NCBI GenBank assembly: GCA_003116995.1
Contig: BDSL01000049.1
Location: forward strand, 558,001-622,000
Source: Yamagishiella unicocca
Taxonomy: Eukaryota; Chlorophyta; Chlorophyceae; Chlamydomonadales; Volvocaceae
Direction of reading: 5' to 3'
Length of the DNA: 64,000 nucleotides
This document shows, piece after piece, positions 37,001-49,000 of the stretch. The notes beneath the pieces are model-generated. The model saw only the letters and a program-made list of their open reading frames with translations, was not told the DNA's origin and ran no database searches. A program made the translations under genes and the position numbers. The first letter of the stretch is position 1; every line of letters begins with the position of its first letter.

Positions 37001-40000
37001 GATCCTGAGCAGTCACGGCGGTTAAGCGTTGACGTGGAAGGATACGTGTATTTGGGGTCGGAAGCTGACGCTCCCCGGGGGTTCACCGAATGAACAATAA
37101 GAGGAGGGAGAAGGAAAGCAACCCGATTCACCGTCGCGTGTGTCTGTCTGCATCTATACCTGAATAAACCCTGGTGGCAATGTTCTTGAAACTGCAAGCT
37201 CTTCTCTATCCAGCGACCATCCGCCAGGGGCCCGCCCGTCAGCAGGCACCCATCTGCCCTTGGCTCAACATGGCCCATTGCCATATCCTCTATCGGAAAC
37301 CTCCCAGAAATGTATGTCCCGTATTTGGGAACCCTATTGGCTATTGCCCCGTTACCGTGCTGCCTGTGGCGCCGTGAGGCGCCTGCAGGACGCCTGGTGG
37401 CGAGGCCCCCATTACACCTGGGGCAATGGGGGCCTACCCGCACCAAATGCCCCGCAACGGAAAATAACCCACACCCGAATGATAACCCAACTGAGTGCCT
37501 CGCAATGGAGCATCATCCACGACCTATGCACCATGCAACCGCACCGGGCACCTGACCTCGCCCTTTCTGGGCACCTCACTGCACCGCTCGCTCATTCCAC
37601 CACTCAGCCCGCCGACTACATCAAGGATAGGTGGGTTACCCATCCGAAGCGGGGACCCGACTTGTGTTGAGTTACCGGTTGGCAGGGAGTCGACGGTTGG
37701 GTGGGGTTCAATGATTAAGTTGGCAGCTAATGGTGAGGCCGGGAGTTGTCGGTTGGCTCGGGAGTTGTCGGTTGACTCGGGAGTTGAGAGAGAGAGAGAC
37801 CGCGTTACAGTGGCCGCACGACAGGCGGCACCCGCCCTTATCCCGGCGGGAAAGCACTGCGGAAGAGACACGGAACCAAGGTCGGGTACGGGCAACAGCA
37901 GGCAAACAGCATCATGCAAAGTCAGCACAAGCGACGGCAGGACACGGCCCCATGCAGGCCACCCTTACGCGTCAAAACCACCACAAAAGCCCCCATTGGC
38001 TCACCTGCCCATCACCCGCACCACTCGTATCTCGAACCAGCAAAGGTGGCACCAGGAAAGAAAGAACGAAAGAACAAACAGCAGCCAAGGCAGGCTAGCT
38101 AGGGCGGCACGGCGCACATGAGCCGACCCCCGGTTACGAACAAAAATGGGTGGTCCACCCCCACGTCACCCCAGTCCTTGCGGGGCAAACCCAAGCCCGC
38201 AAAGTCCCGCAGCAAGGCCCAGAACTTAGCAAGGAGGCCAGAACGCATAGCAGCAGGGAGGGTGGGGCCGGGGAGCCGATGAGAGTGTATGTACCGGCGC
38301 GCCCACTCCATCGCGTTGAGCGCCGCCAACGCCACCACATCCCACACACACTGCAGCACAGTGGTCGGATCCGGCGACACACACAACCACACATGCTCAC
38401 GCGTGACCCCGCATCCACAGCAGACTTCCAGTTCATCCCAGAGCGGGCGGACGAGGGGGCAAGACCAAAAGTGATGCAAGCGCGGCGACTCGGCCACACC
38501 CGCTGCAGCGGGGTAACAGCCGCAAGCACACGGTTCGGGTGGGACCAGCGGGAGGTGGGAGGAGCCCGGCATGGGCACCCCGTCAACCGCCAGCCGCCAG
38601 AGGACCTCCTTCCACCGCGGCTCCCACTTAAGACGCTTCCACAACCGCCGCCATACCGCGCGTAACGCCACAAGGGCCGCCTCGGGCGTGGCAGCCACAG
38701 CAGGGGACAGCCCGAGCGCCTCCCGCACATACGCCGCATGACAGGCCTGCCTGGGGCGCTCCAGTTCCGCCGCCTGGAGCAGGGTGCCCAGCTTGACGGT
38801 GAAGGAAGTGAGGGGCAGCACGGCGTCCACACCCAGCCGCCACCCCAGGCGAGCAAGGAGGAGAGCATCCACCTCGTCAGGCGACGGCGGGGCGGGGCCA
38901 TCGGGCGCCAGGCGAGCAGCAGCGAGCCATGCGGGCGAGATGTCAGAAAGGAGAGCGGCCACCGCAGCCCGCGCCGCGATGCGATCTTGGAGCGCACCCA
39001 TGGCCAGCTCGGAGGGCGCCAGCTCGTGCCGTACGAGCGTCGTCCAGCGCTCAGCCAGCCGGCTGAAGATGGCCATGCCCGGCGTCGTCGCCAGGGCATG
39101 GGCGCGCTCCACCTCAAACGCGGTCATAGCGTCCTGCACCCGGACGGCGTCGCCGACGGTCAGCAGGCGGCGGCACATGGTGAGGGGGCCATGGATAGCC
39201 TCCAACCCCGGCCGCCGGCCCGGCGCCCCCGCGTTGGGCAGGAGCGGGTTGCCCCACAGCGGCGCGTTGAAGCACCAGACGCCCGGCTCCAGGGGGGGGT
39301 CCGCGACGTCAGACAGGGGGGGGAGGTGACCGAGGCTCGTGGCAAGCCGGTGGATGTCCGGGGGCAAGCTGAAGGGGGCGCCGAGCCACGGGCCATCCGG
39401 GCGAGCTGTGGTGACGGCCAGCGGGCGGAAGGCAGGGTGGAGGGTAGAGAGGAAGGAGACCGCAATCCGGATCCACGGCGCGCGGGCAGCCGGGGGCTGC
39501 AGCGCGGAGCGGGCGACCGTCAGGCTCCACTTGGCATGCCGGCTGAGGACATGCAGCCGAAGGGGCAGTACACCGAAGCCGCCGATGGTGGGATGACCGG
39601 AGAGCAGGCGGAGGGGGACACCAGTGAAACGGCGCTGGGCGTCATCAGGGCCTAGCTCCCGATCCACCAGCTTTGCGACAAGGGCCATGATGCCAGCAAG
39701 GACCTCCGCCGGCGGCAGCCCCGAGTGCTCCATGTGGTACGTCGCCATATGGAGAGCATAAGCTGCAGCCGCAGTGGCACGGCCGAACATCGACAGGGCC
39801 ATGCGGGAGATCTTTTGGAGACGGCGGCGGGCCTCCGACATCCGTGACGCCCAATCGAGGACGGGGGCGGCAGGCGGATTGGTGAAGGGGATGCCCAGCG
39901 CCACCGCAGCGGACACGATCCGAAGGCCAGCGAGGGCAGGGGGCGGGGGAGAAGGGGATGGGCGAGGCACCCCGGGAGCGGTGGCGGCAAGGGACGGCGA

Positions 40001-43000
40001 TGTGGAGGGACCCGGGGCGGCCAGGGCGCCAGCGGCTGCGGCGAGGGCGCCCACGACCACGACAGCTGCAGCACCGCGGCCACGACGCCGACGACCGCGG
40101 CGAGCCAGCCCTGGTGGGCGCGCCAGGCGAGGCGGGTGACGGGCGACGGGGGAGCTGGCGGCGCCAGCAGGGGCGGCTGGGACGGCTGGAGCGGCTGGGG
40201 CGGCCGGGGCAGTGGGGGCGGCAGTGACAGCCGCGACGGCTGGGGCGTCAGGAGGCGTGGGAGACGCTGCGGCGGCGCCAGCGGCGGCCAGGGCTGCGGT
40301 CGTCAGCACCGTGGTGGCCGCGGCACCCGCGGCCGCCCCAGGAGGACTACCGGCGGCAGCCGAACCGGCGGTCGCCAGCGCCTCGGCGGCCACTGCGACC
40401 AGGACGGCAGCCGCCGGCGCCACGGCAGCCGCGGCGGCCGGGGCGGCAGCCGCCTGCGGGGCAGCAGCAGCGGCGGCCAGGGCGGCAGCCACCGGCGCAG
40501 CGGCAGCAGCGGCGGCGGCCGGGGCGTCAGGAGGTACGGCAGCGGCGCCAGCGCCTGCCGGGGCGGCCTCCACCGGCGCCTCGGCAGTAGCGGCGCTCGG
40601 GGCGGCGGGTGAAGCGACGGCACCGCCCGCAGCGGTCCACGCGGCGGCAGGGGCGGCGACGGCCGCCACCGCAGCGGCAAGGACGGCAGCCGGGGCGGCG
40701 GGCGCCGGCGCCACCTGGCGACCAGCCCACAGCAGCTCGACCTTGGAGGGATTCAGGTGCTGGCCAGAGGCGCGGGCAAACGCCGCCATGAGGGCGATAA
40801 ATGGCGGTACTGCAGCTGCATCTGGGAGCGCGACTTGGGCATCATCAGCAAACTGCACGCCGGTAACCAGGCTGGCCGGGTCCGCCGGGGCCAGCGGCAC
40901 GCCAACACCGTGCCGCTTCAGCCAGCAGAGGAGGGCGTGGGCCACGAAGAGGTAGAGGAGCGGGGCAAGGGGACAGCCCTGCCGGACGCCGGCCCGGATA
41001 GGGACAGAGCGGGAGATGTAGCCGTTGACGGACGCCATGGCCACTGTACGGCCCAACAGGAGCTGCGTCCATCCCAGGAAACCGGCCCCAACACCCATGC
41101 GCTCCATGACAGCAAAGAGGAAGGAGCGGTCAATGGTGTCGTAAGCTTTGGCGAAATCCAAGAAGGCGATGAGAGCACTCCGTTGCTGCTGGTGTAGGAG
41201 GGGGGGGAGGCAGCGAAGGAAGCGGGTGTTGGCGCCAATGGAGCGGCCGGGGAGGAAGGCGGACTGCTCGAGGGGGATGGCGGCGGAAAGGCCAGGGCTG
41301 AGGCGGTTGGCGAGGACCTTCGCCAGAATGCGGTAATCAGTACAGAGCAGGGTGATGGGGCGGTAGGCGCCGGCCGCCGCCCGGTCCGCATCATGGCCCT
41401 TGTAAAGGACGGATATAACACCCTTCAGGAAACCCGTCGGGACGGCGCGCAGATGGCCGATAGCAGTGAAAAGGCGGGCCAGTGCCGGCACAAAGCAGCC
41501 ACTGTAGGTCCGGAGGAGATCCACAGGGATTCCGTCCCAGCCTGGGGACGTGCCAGGCTTGGCTTGCTGCAGGGCCCGCGCCACCTCCGCTGCTGAGACT
41601 GCGATGGAGCCCAACTCGGGGCGAAGATCGGGCGAGATCGGAGTAGAGTGGGCGTCGACAGCTGCCAGAACCGCTTGCTGATCCGCCGAGTCCAGGCCTG
41701 ACGGCAGGCAGCTGATGCGCTCCCAGAAAGAAGCGACGACATTGGGCAATTGGCGCGGGTCGGTCACGAGGCGCCCAGCAGCGTCGCGCAGCGCGGTAAT
41801 GTCCTGGGACGACCGCGGTGGGTGAATCATGGCGGTGAGTGCGGGGCACGGGCGCTCCCCCTCGCGCACCCACGCCACGCGTACCCGGGCGGCCTCGCCC
41901 GCCGCCGCCACACGCAAGGCCACCGCCAAGGCAGCCTGGGCGGCCACCACACCACCCACGGCCTCGGGCGCCGCCGACGGCGTCGCGGCCGCAAGGTGGG
42001 CCGCCCGCAAGGCGGCTCGGGCTGCCTCCACCTGCGCGCCCGAGGCCAGGCGCCGAGAGCGAGCGGTGCGATTGAGAATCGCCGCCACCGCCGCCAGCCG
42101 CCGTTTGAAGCCCGGCCACCACGCCAGCAGGGCAGCGTGCGCCCCCTCAGCCGGCATGGCCGCGAACGCCGCGTCGAGCCAGGCCTGCAGCTGATCCTTG
42201 AGGTCGCGGTGGCCAGAGAAGGCCATGCGGGTGCGACGGAGGCCGGGGCCGCGCGAGGCAGGAACCCGGGGCAGCAGCTGGATGCAGGGGACGCGGTGGT
42301 CGGAAGGCGAGCCCAGCTCAATGGCGGAGCCCGCCACGAAGGGGAGGAGGCAGCGGGACACATAGATGCGGTCGATGCGGGAACCACCGGGGGAGGGGGC
42401 GGAGTAGAGGTGGGTGTAATCCGTGCTGGTGGGGAAGCGCTCACGATGCACATCAGCCAACGACGGGCCCACTGTCGCGAGGACCCGAGCGGCAGGGCGG
42501 TCGCGAACCACTCGCGCCGACCCCGCACTGCTATCCCACGGGCCAGCGACGAAGTTGAAGTCGCCGGCTAGGACATGCTGGCCCGGGGTGCTGGTCGCCA
42601 GCACAGGCGCCAGGTGCTGCTGGAGGAAAGCAGCGCGTGAAGCCGAGCTACTAGCGGGCAGATAAACATTGGTGAGGTGCAGGCGATGACCCAGCCAGGT
42701 GAAGGAGTAGGTGGCGAGGCGCCCCGCTGCGGAGGAGGACGCGGCCGGGACCGCCGGAGGCTGGTCAGCCGCGGCCAGGCCGACCCCTTCCAGGGCCGCC
42801 GCGGCGGGGGGAGGCGCAGCGGCGTCCCCACCACGGGGCGCCGTGGCGGCCGAGGCTACCGCCGCCGCCGTGGCCGCCACGGCCGCGGCCGCGGCGGCCG
42901 CCGCCACCGAGGCCGCCACCCCCGAGGCCGCCGCCACGGACACGGCGGCGGCGGAGGGACCCGCGTCGGCGGCCGGCCCAGGGGACGGTGAGCGGGGCGG

Positions 43001-46000
43001 CGGTGACAGGGAACGAGAGGGGGGGGAGGAAGCAGCAACTGCAGGTTGATCACCCGCGAGACCAGGGAGCAGTGGTGAGGCCGCTGCCACCAGCCGGCCA
43101 GAAGCGATCAGGTCCGAGCGAACGAGAATCGCCACGCCAGCACAGGGGTCCGCCAGCGTAGCATTGCGGAACGACACCACACGCCAGGGAGCGACATGGA
43201 GGTGACCAGCGGCCGCATGGAGACGCCGCTCGAATAGCCCCCGATCTCCAAACGTAGACAAGTGCGTCTCCTGGATACAGACGACATCGAGCCGGAGCTG
43301 CGCCCACAGCAGTAGAGCAGCATGCAGCTTGGGAGCGGCGGCGCCTGACCGCACGCCCCCCAAGTTGTGTGAGCCCACACGGAGCGGCCGGCAGGGCCGC
43401 GGGGCGGAGCGCCCCCCACGGGCCGGCATGGGCCTTACTGGGCGGGCGACGGTCCGCCGCCACCGCCCACGGGGGGCGGCGGCAACAGCAGCAGCGGAGA
43501 GGGTCCGTCGCCACCACCCACGGGCGGCGGCGGCAACAGCAGCAGCGGAGAGGGTCCGTCGCCACTGCCCACGGGCGGCGGCGGCAACAGCAGAAGTGGC
43601 GAGGGTAGGGCCGGCTTGCGCCGCACCGAGAGCGGCGAGCCCGAGCGGCCACGGCGGCCCAGCACTGAACTGACGTCCACCTCCATCCGGTCGCGGCGCG
43701 CGCGGCGCTCCAGGGCTGGGGCGGGCGGGCGCCCACGGGGGGGCGACACGCCGCGCTGGGGCGGCGAGCCACCACCGGGACGACGCGCCGCGGGGCTGCG
43801 GGAGCCCCGCGGGGCAGACGGGGTACGGCCCGAGCTGCGGGCGGCGGGGCCACAGGGACCCCCGCGAGGCGACGTAGCCCGCCCCAGGAGGCGCGCCACA
43901 GACCCGAGCGCGGCAGCCGCACCGCCGCTCAGTCCAGGGGGTGGAGCCGCCACGCGAGCAACGATGCGCGCGACCAGCGCGCGCACCACCACCTCCCGCT
44001 CAGCCGCCGCCACCGGCGCGGCGCGGGTGGCGGCACGAGCTGCCGCGCCCGCCGCCCGAGCAGCCCGCGCACCAGCCTGCGACACCACGGGGGCCACGGC
44101 GGCGCTGGGGGCGCCAGGGGCGCCAGCCACCGCGGCCAACACAGGCGGCGGCGGCACCCTGGCAGCAGCCACGACGGGCGCAACCCCCACCCTGACGGCA
44201 GGCACCGAGGGCGCACCCCGGGCCTCAGCGGTCGGGGTCGGAAGCACCCCACCAGCGGTCTCCGGCATGGACACCGGCGCCCCCACGGCCGGCGGCGGTG
44301 GCGACCGTGGCGGCGGATCGCCCACCGGCACAGGGGGCGCCCACGCCGGCGCGGTGGGCAGCGGCGGGCGAAGGACGGGATACTCTGGCGGCAGGGACCG
44401 CGGGCGGTGGGCCAGGGACAGCTGACCATCCCAGACACGACCATCCATCAGCGGTACCGTGGCTGGCTGCACCGGCGGCAGGCTGTGCCGCCGTTGCACA
44501 AGCAGGCTGACACTGCCATCAGTGACGCCGAGCACCTCCAGGACCTGCGGGCCCAGCTGCGGGCCGTACACCAGCCGCAGGAATGCCAGCACCGCCTCGA
44601 AGTCTCCACAGCCAGCTACCGAGGGGGGAAGCCCCGCAACCACCGCCTCCGTGGCGGTGACGTCAACTGAACGCAAGCCAGCCACCAATGGGGGGTCACC
44701 CGGCTGTCCCAGCAGCTGGGTTGGCACACTGGCCAGGGCGACCGCGGAGGGGGGCAGACGACTCCCGAGCGCCGCCAGCGCCGACGCGGACAGCCAGACC
44801 TGGAGCTCGACGCCAAGCGGTGCGCCTGCCTCCGCAACCTTGCTTGGGATGACCGGTCCGAGCCCCACGTGGGCCGCGGACTGCAGGCCAACCGGCAGCT
44901 TGGTCCGGAAGAAGTCGCGCAGCATTGGCGCCGCGGCTCGGACCGCCGCGAGCGCATGCGGCGCCCTGGTGCCAGCACCAAACTGAAAGGTATAGGCAGC
45001 GTTGAAGCCGCGGGCGCGAAGCACCGAATGCGCATCAAACACTGGCCGCGCCTCGGCCAGCGAAACGACGCGCCGCGGAGCGACCACTCGCGGCCCACGC
45101 GGAGCCACCGCCATAGCCCAGAGCTAGGGATAGAAGGAGAGCAACGATAGGAAAGACCGAGATGCAGAGAAGCGCATCGAGTCAGGCGAGCTGGGCCAAA
45201 ACATGCCGAACCACCAACATCGAAGAGTTTGGTTGTCAAAACGTAAGGTATAAGTTCAACGGTTGAGAGAGTCTCTTATAAGTTCAACGGTTGAGATTAA
45301 AATTTTTTGAGAGCTAAAATTTGTTGGGTTGGGGTCCGGGGCTCTCACCCGGTTGGCAGGGCCATACACGCCCCTGTTACGGAAGTCGCAGGTCCCCGTG
45401 CCAGTACTTCCGTTTACCCCCCCGGAAATGGGTGGCGGTTTGGGTGGGGGGGCCAGGACTTGAACTCTGGATCTCCTGCCGATTAAGGCTGGGCTTTAGC
45501 AGCTAAGCTACCCACCCCAAAATTTGTTGGGTTGGGGTCCGGGGCTCTCACCCGGTTGGCAGGGCCATACACGCCCCTGTTACGGAAGTCGCAGGTCCCC
45601 GTGCCAGTACTTCCGTTTACCCCCCCGGAAATGGGTGGCGGTTTGGGTGGGGGGGCCAGGACTTGAACTCTGGATCTCCTGCCGATTAAGGCTGGGCTTT
45701 AGCAGCTAAGCTACCCACCGGTTGATCGGGAGTTGTCGGTTGGTCGGGACTTGTTGGTTTCTGTTTCGTTCACATCAACCTGCCTCTTTAGCTGTACTGT
45801 AACGCGGTCTCTCTCTCTCTCTCTTTAGCTTAGTGGTAGAGCGTTCCCTTCATAAGGGAAAGGTCCTGAGTTCAATCCTCAGAGGGGGCAGACCGCAGTC
45901 TATGATGCACCTCCCATATCTTGTAAGGATCATGTTACTTGTTCATTCATTGTCACATAATCTTGATGTAGTAGTAGGGATGCACTGTCAACCATGATGG

Positions 46001-49000
46001 CATGTGTCAGCGTCCACCCCGTCGTGAATGTCTTCCTCCGCTGTCCATTCCCATGATATATAGAATTCCCCGGCCATACCTGTCATGCAATTTGAAATCT
46101 CTGCCCATACCCGCTGTCAGAGCTTTGCCTTTAGTAACATCGGCCATTCACAAATGTATGGGACCATATCGGCGGTCGTTTCTGGATGATTTGGCCCAAT
46201 GCAATGCAGCTCTGCAAAACAAGCACTGTCCATTCCCATGACATATAGAATTCCCCGGCCATACCTGTCATGCAATTTGAAATCTCTGCCCATACCCGCT
46301 GTCAGAGCTTTGCCTTTAGTAACATCGGCCATTCACAAATGTATGGGACCATATCGGCGGTCGTTTCTGGATGATTTGGCCCAATGCAATGCAGCTCTGC
46401 AAAACAAGCACGAGCCTCTGGGGGGGCACTTGCGATAGTTGCAATGCACACGCACCAGGCTTTTGGCCCTCTAGGAGGTTGGGCCCGACGACCATTGAGG
46501 TTTAGGCAGTGTGCCCCAGGCGGGGCGCCGCTGCTAGTTTACGGTTTAGTTTGGTGGTCCTGGCAACCAACAACGGCCGCAACGACAAACCCCCCAAATC
46601 AGGTTTTCCGTTTCTAGTTAGGATTCTGCATTTTGCGGTTCCATTTGAAGTCATGCCTCTTTAGCTTAGTGGTAGAGCGTTCCCTTCGTAAGGGAAAGGT
46701 CCTGAGTTCAATCCTCAGAGGGGGCAGATTTCTACTCGCGACGAGGGTTCTTACAGGGTTAATTACCCCATACAAGAGTTACCAACCCAATAGATTCTAG
46801 GCATCTGTCAGAACCTATTTTCTATAGTCTCGGCCTCTTCTTCGGTTTCTGCGGACTCCCAGGCGCATGGTCCCGTTTTCTGTTCCCCAAGACAGTCTCT
46901 TCTTCGGTCTGTGCGGCCTCCCCATGATGTATTCGCCCAACGTTCCGTTTTCCGTTCCCCAATACAGCGTGCGCCGAACGCACCTCCGCAGCCGGATGTG
47001 CCCAAACTCCTCCGCCACTGCGATGACTCGCAGCAGCGCCATCATGCCGGCATGCGGGCCCACCTGCAGACACGCACGCGTGTTTAAACCTCGGGCGAGG
47101 ATGGTGGCGAAGGAAAGCCGACAGCACCACCCTCCAAAAAAGAAGCGGCCCTGCTATCTGCGGCTGCAACATGTCCCTGTGCCCGTCCACTATATCACCC
47201 ACTTCCCCTCCCCTTCGCACGTTGCACCTTCGTGATCGCCCTCATAGTCTCCAGCCGCAGATAGCTGTGCGCCATGATGCGGCCCGGCTCCAGAGCACGC
47301 AAGGCCCCGGTGGTTGGGTCCTGAGCCACCTACGATAAGTCGGGTTTACAAGTTACTATTAAGTTGGGGTGGCGGGTATAGAACGTCGATGCGTGGGGGT
47401 AAATCCCATTAGCAAGGAAATGAAGCAGGGAGGCGCGGGTTTGGGGCACCAGGGCCAGTAAGATACACGACAAGGAACCCCCAATGCATAGGAGTCGTTA
47501 GTTGTAACGCCTCTTTACTGGCCATCCGAAATCCTTTGCGTGAGCTTCCCGATGCGGTAACCTCAGCAGTAATCGGTACCACTACTCCGCGTCCTAACTG
47601 GCAGCAACGCAAGCGACCGCCAGCACCGCGCGCGCCCCATCCCTCGCCGCCACGACCACCTACCAGCCCAATCTCTGAGAGCCGCGCCACCGCCTGCCCC
47701 ACCAACCGGCCCACCAGCCAGCTGTCGAACGCGTCGTCACTGGCCTTAGCGGCCGGGGGTGGATCCAGGCCATAGTAGCGTGGAGACTGCCGTACCTGGC
47801 AGCCGAGGGCGATGATGTTTACAAAACGGGGTTTTACACACATACAAGGGGCGACACGATAAGTGATGGGAACGAACAGCCTACCGATATAACCAGGGCC
47901 TTTACTTCTTTTCCATCACGTTTAACTACCACCACTACTACTGCGCCCGATGTCTCTACCTTGTGGTGTTTGCCCACTGTAACAGTCCCTACGCCTACTC
48001 CTACCTCCGCCCGATGCCGCGACCGCGCCTGCCCATGCCCGACCCGCACGCAGGCTGATGCCCGAGTCCGTGTCCCACTCGGCACTCACCCGTACGTACA
48101 GGAACGTGGTCCTGAGCCACTGCGTGGCTGTGGCCACATCCCGCACTGTAGCCAGCACCACCTCAGCGTTCAGGTGCTCCGCGAAGCAATCATGCAGGCA
48201 TGACTCCACCGGCTCGGAGCCACTGATCAGGTTGGCGTAGCGGGAGTATGTCTGCCGCAGCCCGCAGGGCGTGGGAGGGAGCCGCGGCGGAGTGGGTGCC
48301 ATGGATGGGGTCCTCGGTGCTGCAGGCACTACGCGGGCTGGTCACGGTCCCCGGGGCGGCTGCGCAGAATGTGAACCATATTCCCAAGTCCAACCTCAAA
48401 ATTCCGCGTCCCGGCTTCACAATGCCCAACCAGGCCTACACCTAACTGCCCACAAACCACACACGCCCTGAGTGTGATATTACATGTGACTTGGGTCAAA
48501 ACATGCCCGTGATTGCCGCCGGTTCCAACTGCACGCGCCAGGAATCTGCCCGTTCGTCTGCGAGCCTCACTTACAATACCCTGTCAACCGCACGTACACG
48601 CACGAACCCTCCGTACCTCCTTCTGCGTCATGATGACGGCGACCCCCTCCGTGTCGAATTGAGGTCGACCCGCGCGACCCACCATCTGCTCGCCCAGCGC
48701 CGCAAAGCGCCGCCCATGGGCAAGGCAAGGGATCGCAACGTAACGTAAGACAGGGATTGGGTCCGATAACGACGATCAGCTTTTGGCTAGACCCCTCTCA
48801 TCGTCTGGTGAGGCTGAACCCGTATGTCCAGGGCGGTGCGCACTGCTGCAGCCTCGTGCAGAGTCATGCTGCCTTCATCTGGGTCGCCATCCCAGCAGCC
48901 GCGTTGTGCAGCGTCCAAACACCACCGGCCCCGCCCCACCTGCAAGCACACGCTCCTGTCATACTCTTTGTAGCCCGTGGCGGCAGCGCCGTCGTCGCCC

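Larger units (their letters stand above)
37690..45300 (-). mobile_element. Apparently intact two-ORF non-LTR retrotransposon (LINE) in MER3 intron 16
   Basis: ORF1 (43435-45114) and ORF2 (38099-43429) are both uninterrupted and separated by only five bases, in the same orientation as the host gene MER3. The organisation (ORF1, then apurinic-type endonuclease plus reverse transcriptase and a C-terminal zinc knuckle) is that of L1-clade or related LINEs. The outer ends are approximate, because no clear target-site duplication or poly(A) tail was found. Open frames of about 1.7 and 5.3 kb imply recent insertion. Confidence 0.85.
45722..46654. other. MER3 intron 16, segment 5' of the LINE
   Basis: Less GC-rich intron sequence holding a CT microsatellite (45808-45824), the CAT tRNA-like copy and the 185-bp duplication; nothing else was recognised. 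Together with the LINE and SINE units it makes this intron many times longer than any other in the gene. Confidence 0.6.

Noticed and set aside
45321..45709. Two identical 61-codon frames at 45321 and 45524
   Set aside because: They are the plus-strand translation of the duplicated SINE-like unit, not genes.
46810..46983. Possible extra coding sequence after MER3 exon 16 (YWGTENG repeated)
   Set aside because: It lies after a good donor whose use gives the conserved LRR-GEKK junction; the reading is a short local duplication inside the intron.
47864..48090. Alternative reading of MER3 ending at the stretch after exon 13
   Set aside because: Reading on gives a stop-rich, non-conserved frame; the GTGAGT donor at 48089 joins in phase to the RQSPRYYGLDP exon, which fits the helicase family.
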